A stretch of 47,615 nt of DNA from Lingula anatina (Eukaryota > Brachiopoda > Lingulata > Lingulida > Lingulidae). Positions 22,946-33,180 of the stretch are shown here, piece after piece. Location of the stretch: assembly GCF_001039355.2 (NCBI RefSeq), contig NW_019776146.1:103232-150846 (forward strand), in the 5' to 3' direction. The position numbers and the translations under genes were made by a program. Each line of letters begins with the position of its first letter. Position 1 is the first letter of the stretch. Below the pieces are notes generated by a model. The model made no database searches. It had not been told where the DNA came from and saw only the letters and a list, made by a program, of their open reading frames with translations.

Positions 22946-24324
22946 TTTGGTTCTGTAAATGTTTATTAACAACAAATTTATTTATTTTTGACTTCTTTAT
23001 TATCCCCACATTTTGGGACAAAAGTCGGTGTTCCTGTTATCCTGCCCATGTGTGCATTCGCAATTCCCACCGTCTTCCTGTAATGGTCTCTAAGCCTCTC
23101 ACATGCCTCCCCACGTGTCGTCCCTAGACTGGTTGCATTGAGACGAGTTTTACTTACTGTGACCATTACAGGATTAAGCGGTCTTCCTTTCATGTAGGTC
23201 TGCCATATTTAGGCCATGGACCAGCTAACACTCAGCTTTTCTCACTTTGAATGGCCCCAATGTTACATTGTGTACCCTAACTGGCTTTCTAAGCTACAAT
23301 TAAAATTGTAAAATACACTGTACTATATACATATCAGGCTAACAGAAACATATCCTTTTAGTTCCTGATGGCATGCTCACAGCATTTCAAGACTTGGTAT
23401 ATTATGGCATCATGCATTATTAAATAATACATATCATGAATGTTAAAGCTGTCAAGATATTTCCAAGATCTTTAAGAGAAAATTAATTCTTTGGTCATGT
23501 GAGGTACAAACATCATTTAAATTATTCTCTGAAGAGGTCCGTGCTGTCCATAAACACTTGGGGACTTTGTATCTGTCATGTATTGAACAACAAAATCAAC
23601 TTTGTATAGATGTATTTGTATATATACATTAAAACACTGTAGGGATTTTCCTTTTTTCCTGGTATATTCATAGTAATTTTGTAATCATTATTAATTTTTA
23701 TCCAGGCAGTGGAGCACCTGTTGGAATATGAATTGGACAAAACACCAAAGATCTGCCAGCCAGACTTTTTAGTGCTTAGGCTAAATATAGCCATTCTGAT
23801 TTTAAGAAATATTGCTATGAATATGGAATTTAATTTTGTTCAAATAATAATAATGAGACTTCAGATATTTTGATTTACAAGTAAGAGTTGGACGTTACTT
23901 TTAAATTACCAAAAATGTAATTCTAAGAAAGATGTAATGTGTATTTTTATTTATTTTTAGACATGCATTAATATTTAAATTTATGGATTAAGTTGGCAAA
24001 TTCATTAAATTGTTTAAAAGTATACTATGCCCAGAGAAAGCCTTTAAGGATCTTTTGACACTTAAAATTCCTGGACTCTTGTAACTTCCAAAATAGATGG
24101 GGTCATGTTTTCCCACCTGTCTGTCTGGAAATGTCACTGTGTTATCCCTTTGGTTTGATGATTAATGCTAATAACTAATTGTATCTTTTTCTTTTAATAT
24201 ACTGGAATACAGTTAAATTTTTATTTAAAATAAAATTAATTTTGGGTGGTTCGCAACATTTTTTTCCAGTTCCAAATAGAAGGTCTCTTTATTTCTGCAT
24301 TACACACACCTTATAATATTTTCT
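22946..24324. other. Gene-free spacer after unit 1
   Basis: No coding frame was recognised. A 12-bp inverted repeat, CCTGTAATGGTC (23077-23088) and GACCATTACAGG (23161-23172), brackets a relatively GC-richer segment that may be a small decayed element. The rest is AT-rich. Confidence 0.5.
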
Positions 24325-24742
24325 AAGAGCCTGTTTGACCTTGAATAAAGGTCGAAAGTCAAATCCAAGGGCATATTTGGAATCTCCACATATGACTTTT
24401 GGTCAGTCTTCTTTAGTAATTTTTCCTGTAATTCCTTCGGTTTTGGAGATATTTAGCATTGAATGATCAAATATTTTGACAAGGGTGCGTTTGAAGGAGC
24501 GTCACATCCAGGCCAATGCACCGACTGAGACAAGAAAAAAAAAAAAAAAAAAAAAAACGGGGTTCAAGTTGAGATTATATATGTGACCTAAATCCAAGAG
24601 ATGGGGACACAGGCCCTTGTGGTCTAGGAGGAGAAGCGGTCATGGTGACTTGTATCCCAGGCTGGGAGCTGGCAGAGCTGTACGAGACTGGTCAGGACTA
24701 AAACCATGAGTACTGCCAGCGTACACGCTGATGGTACTAATA
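24325..24742 (-). repeat. Dispersed repeat family R, copy B (reverse)
   Basis: The reverse complement matches the start of copies A and C, including GGTTTTAGTCC, CATCTCTTGGATTTAGGTCA and TCATATGTGGAGATTCC. An A-run at 24535-24557 interrupts it. It has no coding content. Confidence 0.75.
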
Positions 24743-24756
24743 ATTTAGAGTGTTTC

Positions 24757-24955
24757 CCCCATCTCTTAAGAAATTATGAGAGGTTAATCACCTGTGAAGA
24801 CTGAATGTCACATATGGTTCAAGGGCAAGCACAGATTCTAGAATAATTGCAAGAACCACCATTTTGGTGGTAAAATAGAATGTATTATATTTATCTGAGT
24901 TGTTTACAATGTATTCAATGTGAAATATTAATCTCATATATAAATGTGTGTGTGT
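24757..24955. repeat. Partial copy of the intron 3 MITE family
   Basis: Contains ATCTCTTAAGAAATTAT and CACCATTTTGGTGGTAAAAT, matching 11985-12170. It runs into a TG repeat and the sequence gap. Confidence 0.6.
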
Positions 24956-25529
24956 NNNNNNNNNNNNNNNNNNNNNNNNNNNNNNNNNNNNNNNNNNNNN
25001 NNNNNNNNNNNNNNNNNNNNNNNNNNNNNNNNNNNNNNNNNNNNNNNNNNNNNNNNNNNNNNNNNNNNNNNNNNNNNNNNNNNNNNNNNNNNNNNNNNNN
25101 NNNNNNNNNNNNNNNNNNNNNNNNNNNNNNNNNNNNNNNNNNNNNNNNNNNNNNNNNNNNNNNNNNNNNNNNNNNNNNNNNNNNNNNNNNNNNNNNNNNN
25201 NNNNNNNNNNNNNNNNNNNNNNNNNNNNNNNNNNNNNNNNNNNNNNNNNNNNNNNNNNNNNNNNNNNNNNNNNNNNNNNNNNNNNNNNNNNNNNNNNNNN
25301 NNNNNNNNNNNNNNNNNNNNNNNNNNNNNNNNNNNNNNNNNNNNNNNNNNNNNNNNNNNNNNNNNNNNNNNNNNNNNNNNNNNNNNNNNNNNNNNNNNNN
25401 NNNNNNNNNNNNNNNNNNNNNNNNNNNNNNNNNNNNNNNNNNNNNNNNNNNNNNNNNNNNNNNNNNNNNNNNNNNNNNNNNNNNNNNNNNNNNNNNNNNN
25501 NNNNNNNNNNNNNNNNNNNNNNNNNNNNN
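24956..25529. other. Assembly gap (574 N)
   Basis: Unknown sequence flanked by (TG)n on the left and (TA)n on the right, so a long dinucleotide repeat probably stopped assembly. Confidence 0.98.
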
Positions 25530-26049
25530 TATATATATATTTATATGTAAATAAGTATGTATGTGTAATATATCCCATGATGGAGATTTATTTAAACTTC
25601 CTTTATAAACTATATCTTTTTCTTTCTTCCTTTTTCTTCAAACTACTTTTTCTGTGGGTGACATGGTTATGCTAAAAGTATTATAAGACTTATGTGAATA
25701 AATATATTTTTGGTGTTTTTGGTACTACACTTTTTTAGTTTTTGCTATTATTTGGTAACCAACGACATTGCTTAAAAGCGGACATGCATGTGCAAAACTC
25801 CCGACCCAATGTTTCACAGGTTTAAGCTCGGTGGATTACATATGTGCGGCTTAGTAAAACAGCGCGCAGTGAACAAATTATTCACTTCTACAATCCAAGT
25901 TACAGGATTCCTAACAAGAAAAAAAAACACCAAAACAAAATTGAATTAACAAAAGAAGGAGAGTTTAAACAAAAGAAAAATATCCATCTACAACAAATAT
26001 TTTTCATATCGAATCCCTGATTTTGATTAAACATTCATTTTATAAGTCC
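25530..26049. other. Sequence between the gap and the Gypsy remnant
   Basis: No clear coding frame. It may include decayed 5' parts of the Gypsy element, but no 5' LTR matching 31942-32157 was found. Confidence 0.4.
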
Positions 26050-26111
26050 TAAGAGATTGCTAGGTATCTAGTACGAAAATTCAACATGCAGGTAACTTTA
26101 CACATTGATAA

Positions 26112-26666
26112 TACCCCCGTCACACTAGAGGCGGAATGAGCAAGAATGCCGTCGGAAAGACAATTCTTTGTGCGTTCCTGGATATTCGAAGAGCATTCTC
26201 AGGCCTACCCAACTACCAGACTCGGCACATAAGGATACTGAATTAACCGGTATATCGGACCACACTACCCGTTTTCAAAGTGTGTGTCAGATCGCATTTC
26301 GGAGTATCAATCAGAGCACCGACAGGATGAGCCCGCGGTCGTCCTACAAAACGGGTAGTGTGGTCCGATATACCGGTTAATTCAGGATCCTTATGTGCCG
26401 AAGTGTATTCTAAATATTCTGACTGCATTCTGACAGCATTGTTGATATTCCTAGTTTTCCAACTACATTCGAGCAGCAATACAGCCGAAATGTGCACGAA
26501 TCATTCCAGGCGGATTCAAGCGCATTCTGAGTATCCCAACCGTATTCTTACAAGAATTTAGGCCAATTTGAAATTTCTTCCCGAATGTAGTACGAATTTT
26601 TAAATTTAGTCATTCCGGCTGGTTCTGCTTGATTCCTGCTGATTCCGAATAAGTGTGACGGGGGCT
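26112..26666. mobile_element. Harbinger-like MITE inside the Gypsy reverse transcriptase
   Basis: Terminal inverted repeats begin TACCCCCGTCACACT on the left and AGCCCCCGTCACACT on the right (reverse complement), followed by matching CGGAAT-AGCA-GAAT sequence. A TAA target duplication flanks it (26109-26111 and 26667-26669), the 3-bp TWA type used by PIF/Harbinger elements. Gypsy-like coding resumes on both sides. It has no transposase, so it is non-autonomous. Confidence 0.75.
26223..26400. repeat. 53-bp-arm inverted repeat inside the MITE
   Basis: 26223-26275 and 26348-26400 are reverse complements with one mismatch, separated by 72 bp. The arms start CGGCACATAAGGAT and end CACACTACCCGTTTT. 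Transcribed RNA would form a strong hairpin. It may be a second foldback element nested in the first. Confidence 0.9.
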
Positions 26667-27312
26667 TAAGTCAGTATCACCTGTTGCTCGAAAACATTCA
26701 AGAATACCTTTTCATCTCAGAAGCAAATTTGATGAAGAACTGAAACGTTTAGAAAACGAGGACATTATTGAACGTGTAACTGGACCGACAGAATGGATGT
26801 CAAGAGTGGTCATTGTTCCAAAACCGAGTAACCATGAGGAGATTAGAATGTGCATAGACATGAGAGAACCTAACAAAGCAACTTTTACGTACGTGGCACG
26901 TTACGCCTACGATTGAAGAACTCATTGCAGATCTAAAGGGTATGACAGTATATTCCCATATAGATCTAGCCCGTGGTTATCATCAGCTCGAATTACACCC
27001 GGACAGTTGATATATCACATCATTTTCCACGCACGATATGGCATATTCAGGTACAAAAGACAGCTTTGGTATTAACTCAACTTCGGAAATTGTTCAATAC
27101 ACCATCCAATCTGCGTTACAGGGTGTTTCAGGAGCTAAAAATATCAGTGATGACATCATTGTACACGGAAAAACGCAAGAAGAACACGACAACGCACTAC
27201 ATGCGACGTTACGACGAGTGAGTGAGAAAGGATTAACTGTAAACGCTAAAAAGTCAAGTTTAATTGCAGTGAAATTTCGTTCTATGGACATGTATTTTCC
27301 GCTGAAAGACCA

Positions 27313-27346
27313 GTGATTTCACTTTACCCAGGTAAAGTGAAATCAC
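27313..27346. repeat. Perfect 16-bp inverted repeat with 2-nt loop
   Basis: GTGATTTCACTTTACC, CA, then the exact reverse complement. It interrupts the Gypsy pol frame, creating a stop (27313-27315). It looks like a templated snap-back mutation. Confidence 0.9.
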
Positions 27347-27465
27347 AGGTCGAAATGGAAAAACCAACAAATGTGTCTGAACTTTGTTCATTGTTAGGCA
27401 TGGCGCAATATTCGTTGAGATTTATAAACAATTTTGCAACTATTACGGAGTCACTGAGACGACTT

Positions 27466-28325
27466 AGGGGAGACCGGGGCTAGTTGGACCCCGGGGTAAG
27501 TTGGCCCCCCGTCAATTTATGAAAAAGTAACTACGAGGTAAAAAAAATAATTGGCCACGGTACTCTTGTAAAGTGACCGTAGCCTACAATGCTAAAGAAG
27601 TGTCGGACGTCAAAAAGTTTTACTAAAGCGGCGAGTCGAAATAAACGATTTTTGCTCCTAAAAGTAATTTAAAAATCTATTTTCATAGGCTTTTGATCGA
27701 ATATAATATATGTATAGGGCATCAAACTGAAGCTCATTGATTCAAGTTTCACAGAGATGTATCATAGTTGCTCATTCTAGCACCATAAATGGCTACCATC
27801 CTTCAAAATAAAAAATGTGCATCCGGGGCTAGTTGCCCCCCTTGACTCGGGGCAAGTTGGACTCTCATATTACCCACAAACCTTTGCGCGCAACAGAGCT
27901 AGAGACCATTGTTTAAACAAACTCAATGGTTTAAAAAATTTACTATTCGTTTTCATTCATTAAAAATCTGCTTTATACCATTATTAATTTATTCTTAATT
28001 AAAACAAAAATTTTATTTATAGATATTTTGGTTCTTGCAACACATACAACGTACGGAAACCCCAATAAATCTGCCTCATTTGAACTACTTATTCATCAAA
28101 AACTCTCAAAAATTAATTTAATAAATTAGAAATGTATAAAAATGTATTTCAAGGCGTTTACATGGGATACTTACTTCATTTTCGTAAAGGGTGCCAACAT
28201 GCCTCGACCCTGCCACGAGGCAAGTTGTCACCACTAACGTCTACTGCGTTTTTTGTCAAATTGTGAGCCATCTGGGATTATATATGAAAAATAATGAGGT
28301 TGCATACGTAGCTTAGTTCATGGGG
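27466..28325. mobile_element. Unclassified insertion with GGGGCTAGTTGG motifs
   Basis: This AT-rich block splits Gypsy pol between the RT connection and RNase H. Its left edge holds GGGGCTAGTTGGACC and GGGGTAAGTTGG. Related phrases occur inside (GGGGCTAGTTGCC, GGGGCAAGTTGGAC near 27826-27851) and near the right edge (GAGGCAAGTTGTC near 28217). No open frame or clear terminal repeats. Class unknown. Confidence 0.5.
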
Positions 28326-28611
28326 CTTACTTTGAAACCGGGTTTGTTGCTCTAACTCATTCCTATGATGTGAAAAAACCGGTAGAAATCTATGTAGATG
28401 CCAGTCCAGTTGGCATTGCAGGTATTTTAACGCAAGACAAAAAACCGATATGCTACGCAAGCCGTCAGTTGACTGATGTAGAAAAGCGATACTCTCAGAC
28501 AGAAAGAGAGGCATTGGCTATTGTGTGGGCATGCGAACAGTTCAATCTTTACGTAAATGGCTCACAATTTTCCGTAATTACTGATCACAAGCCTTTAAAG
28601 GTACATACGAA

Positions 28612-28975
28612 CCGAGCATTGGTGGAGTGTGGATTCTGAGTAACACATGTAAACCACTTCTACTAGATTCTTATATGACTCAAATAAATTCGACATGCCA
28701 AGGGATAAACTGAATAGATCACTCGGTCAGCCATAAAAGACCTTTAGACTGCTCCTTTCTTTAAATTTATGGTTGTAAATTTAACCTACTTCCGTGACCT
28801 ACTTTCCTGCCCCATTGACATACAGTACAGCTTAGAATGCCAGCAGAAAAATCTGTTCAAACATCATTTTCGGGTAAAATTAAACAATGCCTTTTGGTAA
28901 TTCTCTTAGTTATACTACTTGAAACTATATGCTGGCATTTGGTTGGTTTTTGTGACAAAAAATTGACTTTGTATG
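28612..28975. other. Unknown DNA interrupting Gypsy RNase H
   Basis: Gypsy coding stops after the TDHKPLK block and resumes near 28977. Nothing in between resembles the expected protein. I could not classify it. Confidence 0.45.
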
Positions 28976-29499
28976 CATCTTTAAACATATGGAAAAAGAC
29001 AGACCCTCCACTGAGAATTAAACGATGGGGACTTCGATTACTCCCATATTCGTTTGACATTATATACCGAAAAGGCAAAGAAAATCCCGCAGATTACATG
29101 TCACAACATCCAGACTTGACGAGAAAATTATCCTCCCGTGAGAAGAAGATTACTGAGGAATACGTTAACTTCCACGTAGAAGCAGCGTCGACAGCCGCAA
29201 TTACGATACAGGACATCGTAAAAGCAACTGAAAAAGACAAAACTTTACAAGCCATCATTGAACTGTCACGAAATAATAAATGGCACGAAATCAAGAAAAT
29301 ATTCAGAAAATGATGACATTGACATTTCAGCATTGCAAACCTTCCGAAACGTGAAGGAACAAATAACCGTTAGCGACGAAGGTATTGTTCTGAAGGATAG
29401 TCAGATTGTCACTCCGACAGTGCTACAACGCTTCCCTCTACCAGGGCGAGTGATAGATTTTTTACAGATATTCACAGATATGCCTCGAGCTAGATAGAT

Positions 29500-29822
29500 G
29501 GTCATTTAGGGCTGTTTGTTGGGATGTCACGCGGATTCTGGCGTTCATTCGAGACCAAAATAACTTCTGGCGCGAAAAGCCTGATGTAATACGCAGACGT
29601 AAGTTGCAAGTTTTTGTACAGTGCGTTGGATAACGAAAAGCCCAGAATAGCACACATGGTAGATTAAATGCATTTTGAGCAATAAGACGAATATATCTTA
29701 TGAATCTTATATTATTGTTATGTAGTGTTGTTGTTGTCTGCTTTTCCCGCGGTTTTAAGTAGGTCACCAGAAACTATCGCTCGATATCGCGTGACTATGC
29801 CATGTCAGAGTGGGCTCCGTCA
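29500..29822. other. Unrecognised sequence after integrase remnant
   Basis: Slightly more GC-rich than its surroundings, with no conserved frame. It could be decayed integrase or another insertion. Confidence 0.4.
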
Positions 29823-30115
29823 GTTAAAATCTCTTAAGAGATTTTAACAAAAAACCAAACGTTTAGAAAAAAAACCCTGGACTAACTTTGAATGCAGAAA
29901 TGCAAGGGGTCGCTGAACATTGGTAAGTACGGGAAAATTGCCGTTTACTCCAGGAAAATCCAATTTTTGGCCAAAATGAAGAGTTATTATGACTTTAATT
30001 TTTTCTTTAAATTCAGAAATGCTCTACGACTACTACAAAACAAACAATGGATTTATCAGTGTCTTTGAACAAGCGCGTTTCTTTTCATAATGTTTTAAGT
30101 TAGATAATCCTTTAA
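29823..30115 (-). repeat. Reverse copy of the intron 3 MITE family, with a 26-bp perfect palindrome
   Basis: 29823-29848 is a perfect 26-bp palindrome centred on CTCTTAAGAG. The following sequence is the reverse complement of about 11834-11985 (for example the CATTTTGGCCAAAAA and CATTCAAAGTTAGTCC phrases). The far end has a degenerate form of the AAGGGATAAC terminus near 30105-30115. Confidence 0.65.
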
Positions 30116-30259
30116 ATAAGTACTCTGTTTAACTTACTTGAACTCTGTTTGAAGAGAAAGAGAACAGTGCATCTCATCGATTGGACATCGAGAAAAAAAA
30201 AGAACTTTGGCTTACTTAAGAAAGGAACTTTAATTCGGAAAATACTCACCTACAATTTA

Positions 30260-31859
30260 CAGGGTTACTACTTAATATGGAATATTTTTATCATTGTTAT
30301 TTTTGAGGGCTGATTAAAACAAATTTGGCTTGATTCATCAAAAGAATATGTAATTGTGTGATAAAAATATCCAGTCTTCTATGGTGCGATATTTTGGTCA
30401 ATAATATCAAATACGACATAAGATGTCATTCAAAAGAAAGGAACACCCACAGAAAACCATATCAACAGTTTGATGTCAGTATTTTAGTTAAAACTTTAAG
30501 ATAAGATATTAAAGAAAATGATAGCCTCCCGACAGTAGCGGGTATGACCTCCAGCAGCCGCTTGCAGCGCCCTCATCCTACATGGCATACCCTGTGAAAT
30601 GTTTTTTAGAATTTGGATGGGGATATCTTTCCACGCAGTGATATTTGCCTGTCGCAGTTCATCACTATTTACCGGCCGTTGACCATAGCTATTAATTCTG
30701 TGAGTTACTTCCGCCCACAGATTTTCAATTGGGTTCATATCTGGGGAGTTTGCAGGCCAGGACATTTGCTGAACCCATTGGTTTCGAAGAAAAACAGTGA
30801 TTCTGCGAGCTCGATGTGGGGTTGCGCAGTCGTCTTGGTACACAAAGTTGTTCCTGAAGATGACTCTTACAAATCGAAGCATTGTTTGCTTTAGAATGTC
30901 CCTGTAGGAACCCTGGTTGAGGTTGCCTCCTAGAAAAACCAACTGTTTCTGGGCACCGGCATGAAATGCTCCCCAAACAGAGACGTTAACACCCCCTGCT
31001 TGTATCTTAGGCAGTACACAATTATCGTTTTATGCCTCTCGTACACGTCGGCGGACACGGATTCGACCGCCAACCCTAAAAACTCCATACCTGGCCTCAT
31101 CACTGAACACGACGTGATTCCAGTGTTTTGGCTGCAAAGGCACGTGGTCCCCAGCCCATTGCAGACGTCACTGTATATGACGTACTGTTAACAGTGGATT
31201 CCCTACTGGCCTTCGTGCAAAATAACCGGCTTGCAGTAATCTCTTGTTCACGAGGGACCTTGAAACGGGCGTTTGAATGACATTCTGCCACTCTTTTCTG
31301 AAGACACTGGTTTCCCATTCTACGACCAGCACGGCGCACTCTAAGGAGAAGGCGATCCCGTCTTTTTTGTGTGATACGCAGACACCCTGGTCGAGGTATT
31401 GGAGTAGGTGCCCCTGTTGTAGCATTTCTTTGGAGGACTTTACTAACGGTTCCTGATAAATGTTGCATTGCCTGGCAATGGCTGTCCGTTTTTGGCCATT
31501 TTCTCTGAGAGCAAGAATCCCATAGTAAGCTGCGAACCATATCTTCTCTAAGGTACCTGTCAAGTTTCAGAACGATTTCTTCGTTGCTTCTCTAAATACA
31601 CCCCAAAGATTGGCCAAACCCATGCGTTTTTATACAAGGGCAGAAATTGCCGAAAAGACCACCCCTTCACATTTCTGACCACAGAAAATGCAACTGCATG
31701 CATCAATTGTTTCGACAGTTGTGTGGTAATTAGGTAACACACCTGGCTACACATGGGGTGACACCTCAGTTTTGGATTTAAAGTAGTTAGATAGAAAATA
31801 AATCTTTTGTAGAAAATTTACTCGCCAAATATAATATTCCATATTAAGTAGTAACCCTG
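30260..31859 (-). mobile_element. Tc1-type DNA transposon, 1.6 kb
   Basis: Terminal inverted repeats are perfect for about 27 bp, beginning CAGGGTTACTACTTAATATG at 30260 and in reverse complement ending at 31859. A TA target duplication flanks it (30258-30259 and 31860-31861). A broken DD34E transposase lies inside on the minus strand. The well-kept ends suggest a fairly recent insertion into the older Gypsy element. Confidence 0.92.
30496..31563 (-). pseudogene. Tc1 transposase (DD34E), broken
   Basis: Read from 31563 leftward. An N-terminal helix-turn-helix-like part includes ARQCN; the FSDE block (near 31099-31107) supplies the first aspartate; QDDCATPHRA (near 30815-30845) the second; and SPDMNPIENLW the glutamate, exactly 34 residues after the second aspartate. 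Frame changes in the N-terminal half and a stop shortly after the first catalytic block mean no full protein is made. The intact C-terminal frame is 30496-30942. Confidence 0.88.
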
Positions 31860-31928
31860 TAATTGTCATAGTTTTATTTTTAGATATAAATGTTTGTTTT
31901 TTTAAAATTTTTTTATTATTATTTGGTT

Positions 31929-32157
31929 AAAAAAGGAGGGATGTAGTATCCTCATAAATATTCATGTGTATCATGTGACCCCAACGCTTACTATAAATGT
32001 CCACGTGTAGTGAAATAAAGTCAGTGCGTATGTAAGTAAGCCTCCAGTGCATTAGCGTTCTCATTCATATCAAGAATATCACACATCTGAAGACGCATAT
32101 TGGTCAGGTAAAGGTTCCCCTGGCAAACGGAGAGATATTCCAGCAAAGTATGTAACA
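31929..32157 (+). repeat. Polypurine tract and probable 3' LTR of the Gypsy element
   Basis: AAAAAAGGAGGGA (31929-31941) is followed by TGTAGTATCC. The candidate LTR runs to GTATGTAACA at 32157, giving TGT...ACA ends and a length of 216 bp. It contains TATAAA (31992-31997) and AATAAA (32014-32019) in the order expected for promoter and poly(A) signal. No second LTR is in the window, so the boundaries are provisional. Confidence 0.6.
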
Positions 32158-32329
32158 CGAATTTTGATAGAATACATAATATTGTATTTATTGGGAAAAT
32201 TTTGTGGAGCAAATCAGTCTCACTCTTGGCAGCAATGAAAAAGTTAATGATATACTACAGCTAATTTTAAACATTTTAATTACCCTATTTTTATTTTACC
32301 TGCTATCTATACTATTTGTTTGTGTGATT

Positions 32330-32373
<44 letters not shown>

Positions 32374-32672
32374 TTTATTGTTAACTTTAAACAAATTTGA
32401 CTTTGATAAAAGTTCTATGACTACTGCATACAATGTATATATTCAGACCTTGTAACAACATGAGGGTGCATTTTGTTATAACATTTTTCAGAAAAACTGC
32501 TGAACTTCATATGAAGTAGTGAAAAAAATATGCATAGTTTGAATAAACAGTTGAGAGTTGACACTGAAGAATTAGATATATCATACCAGGATATGCATCC
32601 TTTTGATGTGTTTTATTCCTACAAACCCAGTTCTAATTTTGTCAGTTGGAGTAATTGTAACATTTACCAAGC
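32158..32672. other. Spacer with a (TTAG)n microsatellite
   Basis: No gene. 32331-32372 is a TTAG tetranucleotide run of about ten units. A phrase near 32230-32260 resembles 4927-4955, so the duplicated block may once have started slightly earlier. Confidence 0.55.
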
Positions 32673-32822
32673 TGAAGTCTACAGCACATCACTAGTAAAT
32701 TAATGGTGCAGGGATGAAAGAAAATTAGCTGTCTTCATTTTGACATCTTGACAGTGGGCATATAACAAAGTGATACATGCCTGGCATTTAATAACATTTT
32801 CACATTTAACATTCTAATCATA

Positions 32823-32824
<2 letters not shown>

Positions 32825-32857
<33 letters not shown>
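32825..32857 (+). repeat. (CT)n microsatellite
   Basis: Pure CT run in unit 2, where unit 1 has a T-run followed by a long G-run. Confidence 0.9.
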
Positions 32858-32861
<4 letters not shown>

Positions 32862-33180
32862 ATTCATTTATTTTTTGTAGGGGGGGGGGGTCTCCTTTGA
32901 TCTGCCATTTTAGAGTTACATAAGTATATGGATGCTCTCTCAGTCTGCAATAACATGCAAGTGCGGTGACGGCTTTAATGAGGACAAATACAACAGGGGA
33001 TTGGTGTAGATGTCAGGAATTGGGACGTGATAAACAAATATTTTTAGCTTTGTTCTGGAGTTGTTATCTCATCAATATCATTTGACCTACGTTTGACTAT
33101 TTATCTGACTCTCTTTATGACACTTTTATCTCTGCAAGGTGATAGCTGTTAAAGCATGTGACCTAATAATGTAAGTCTAA

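Larger units (their letters stand above)
26670..29500 (+). pseudogene. Gypsy pol remnant (RT, RNase H, integrase start)
   Basis: Frames in order: an RT N-terminal block (EDIIERVTGPTEWMSRVVIV, 26758-26817) with RMCIDMRE; the catalytic block NISDDIIVHGKTQEEHD (near 27140-27190); connection region SLLGMAQY near 27388; RNase H with VDASPVGIAGIL and TDHKPLK (28390-28600); then RKGKENPADYMSQHP (near 29070) and a linker into integrase that stops by 29500. Frameshifts near 26895 and 27000, a hairpin mutation at 27313-27346 and two large insertions break it. The zinc-binding and catalytic core of integrase were not seen. Confidence 0.8.
26050..32157 (+). mobile_element. Ty3/Gypsy LTR retrotransposon remnant with nested insertions
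   Basis: Reverse transcriptase, RNase H and the start of integrase follow in normal Gypsy order on the plus strand, then a polypurine tract and a probable 3' LTR. Other elements have inserted: a MITE (26112-26666), an unknown element (27466-28325), unknown DNA near 28612-28975, and a Tc1 transposon (30260-31859). Gag, protease, most of integrase and the 5' LTR were not found. The copy is dead. Confidence 0.75.

Noticed and set aside
24880-25675. Open frames of 200-243 codons on both strands
   Set aside because: They read through the 574-N gap and have almost no real sequence.
26223-26400. CRISPR-like or tRNA-like hairpin
   Set aside because: There is one inverted repeat within a MITE, no regular repeat-spacer array and no tRNA fold; the host is an animal.
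32331-32372. Telomere-like (TTAG)n
   Set aside because: It is a tetranucleotide, neither TTAGG nor TTAGGG, short and internal; an ordinary microsatellite.
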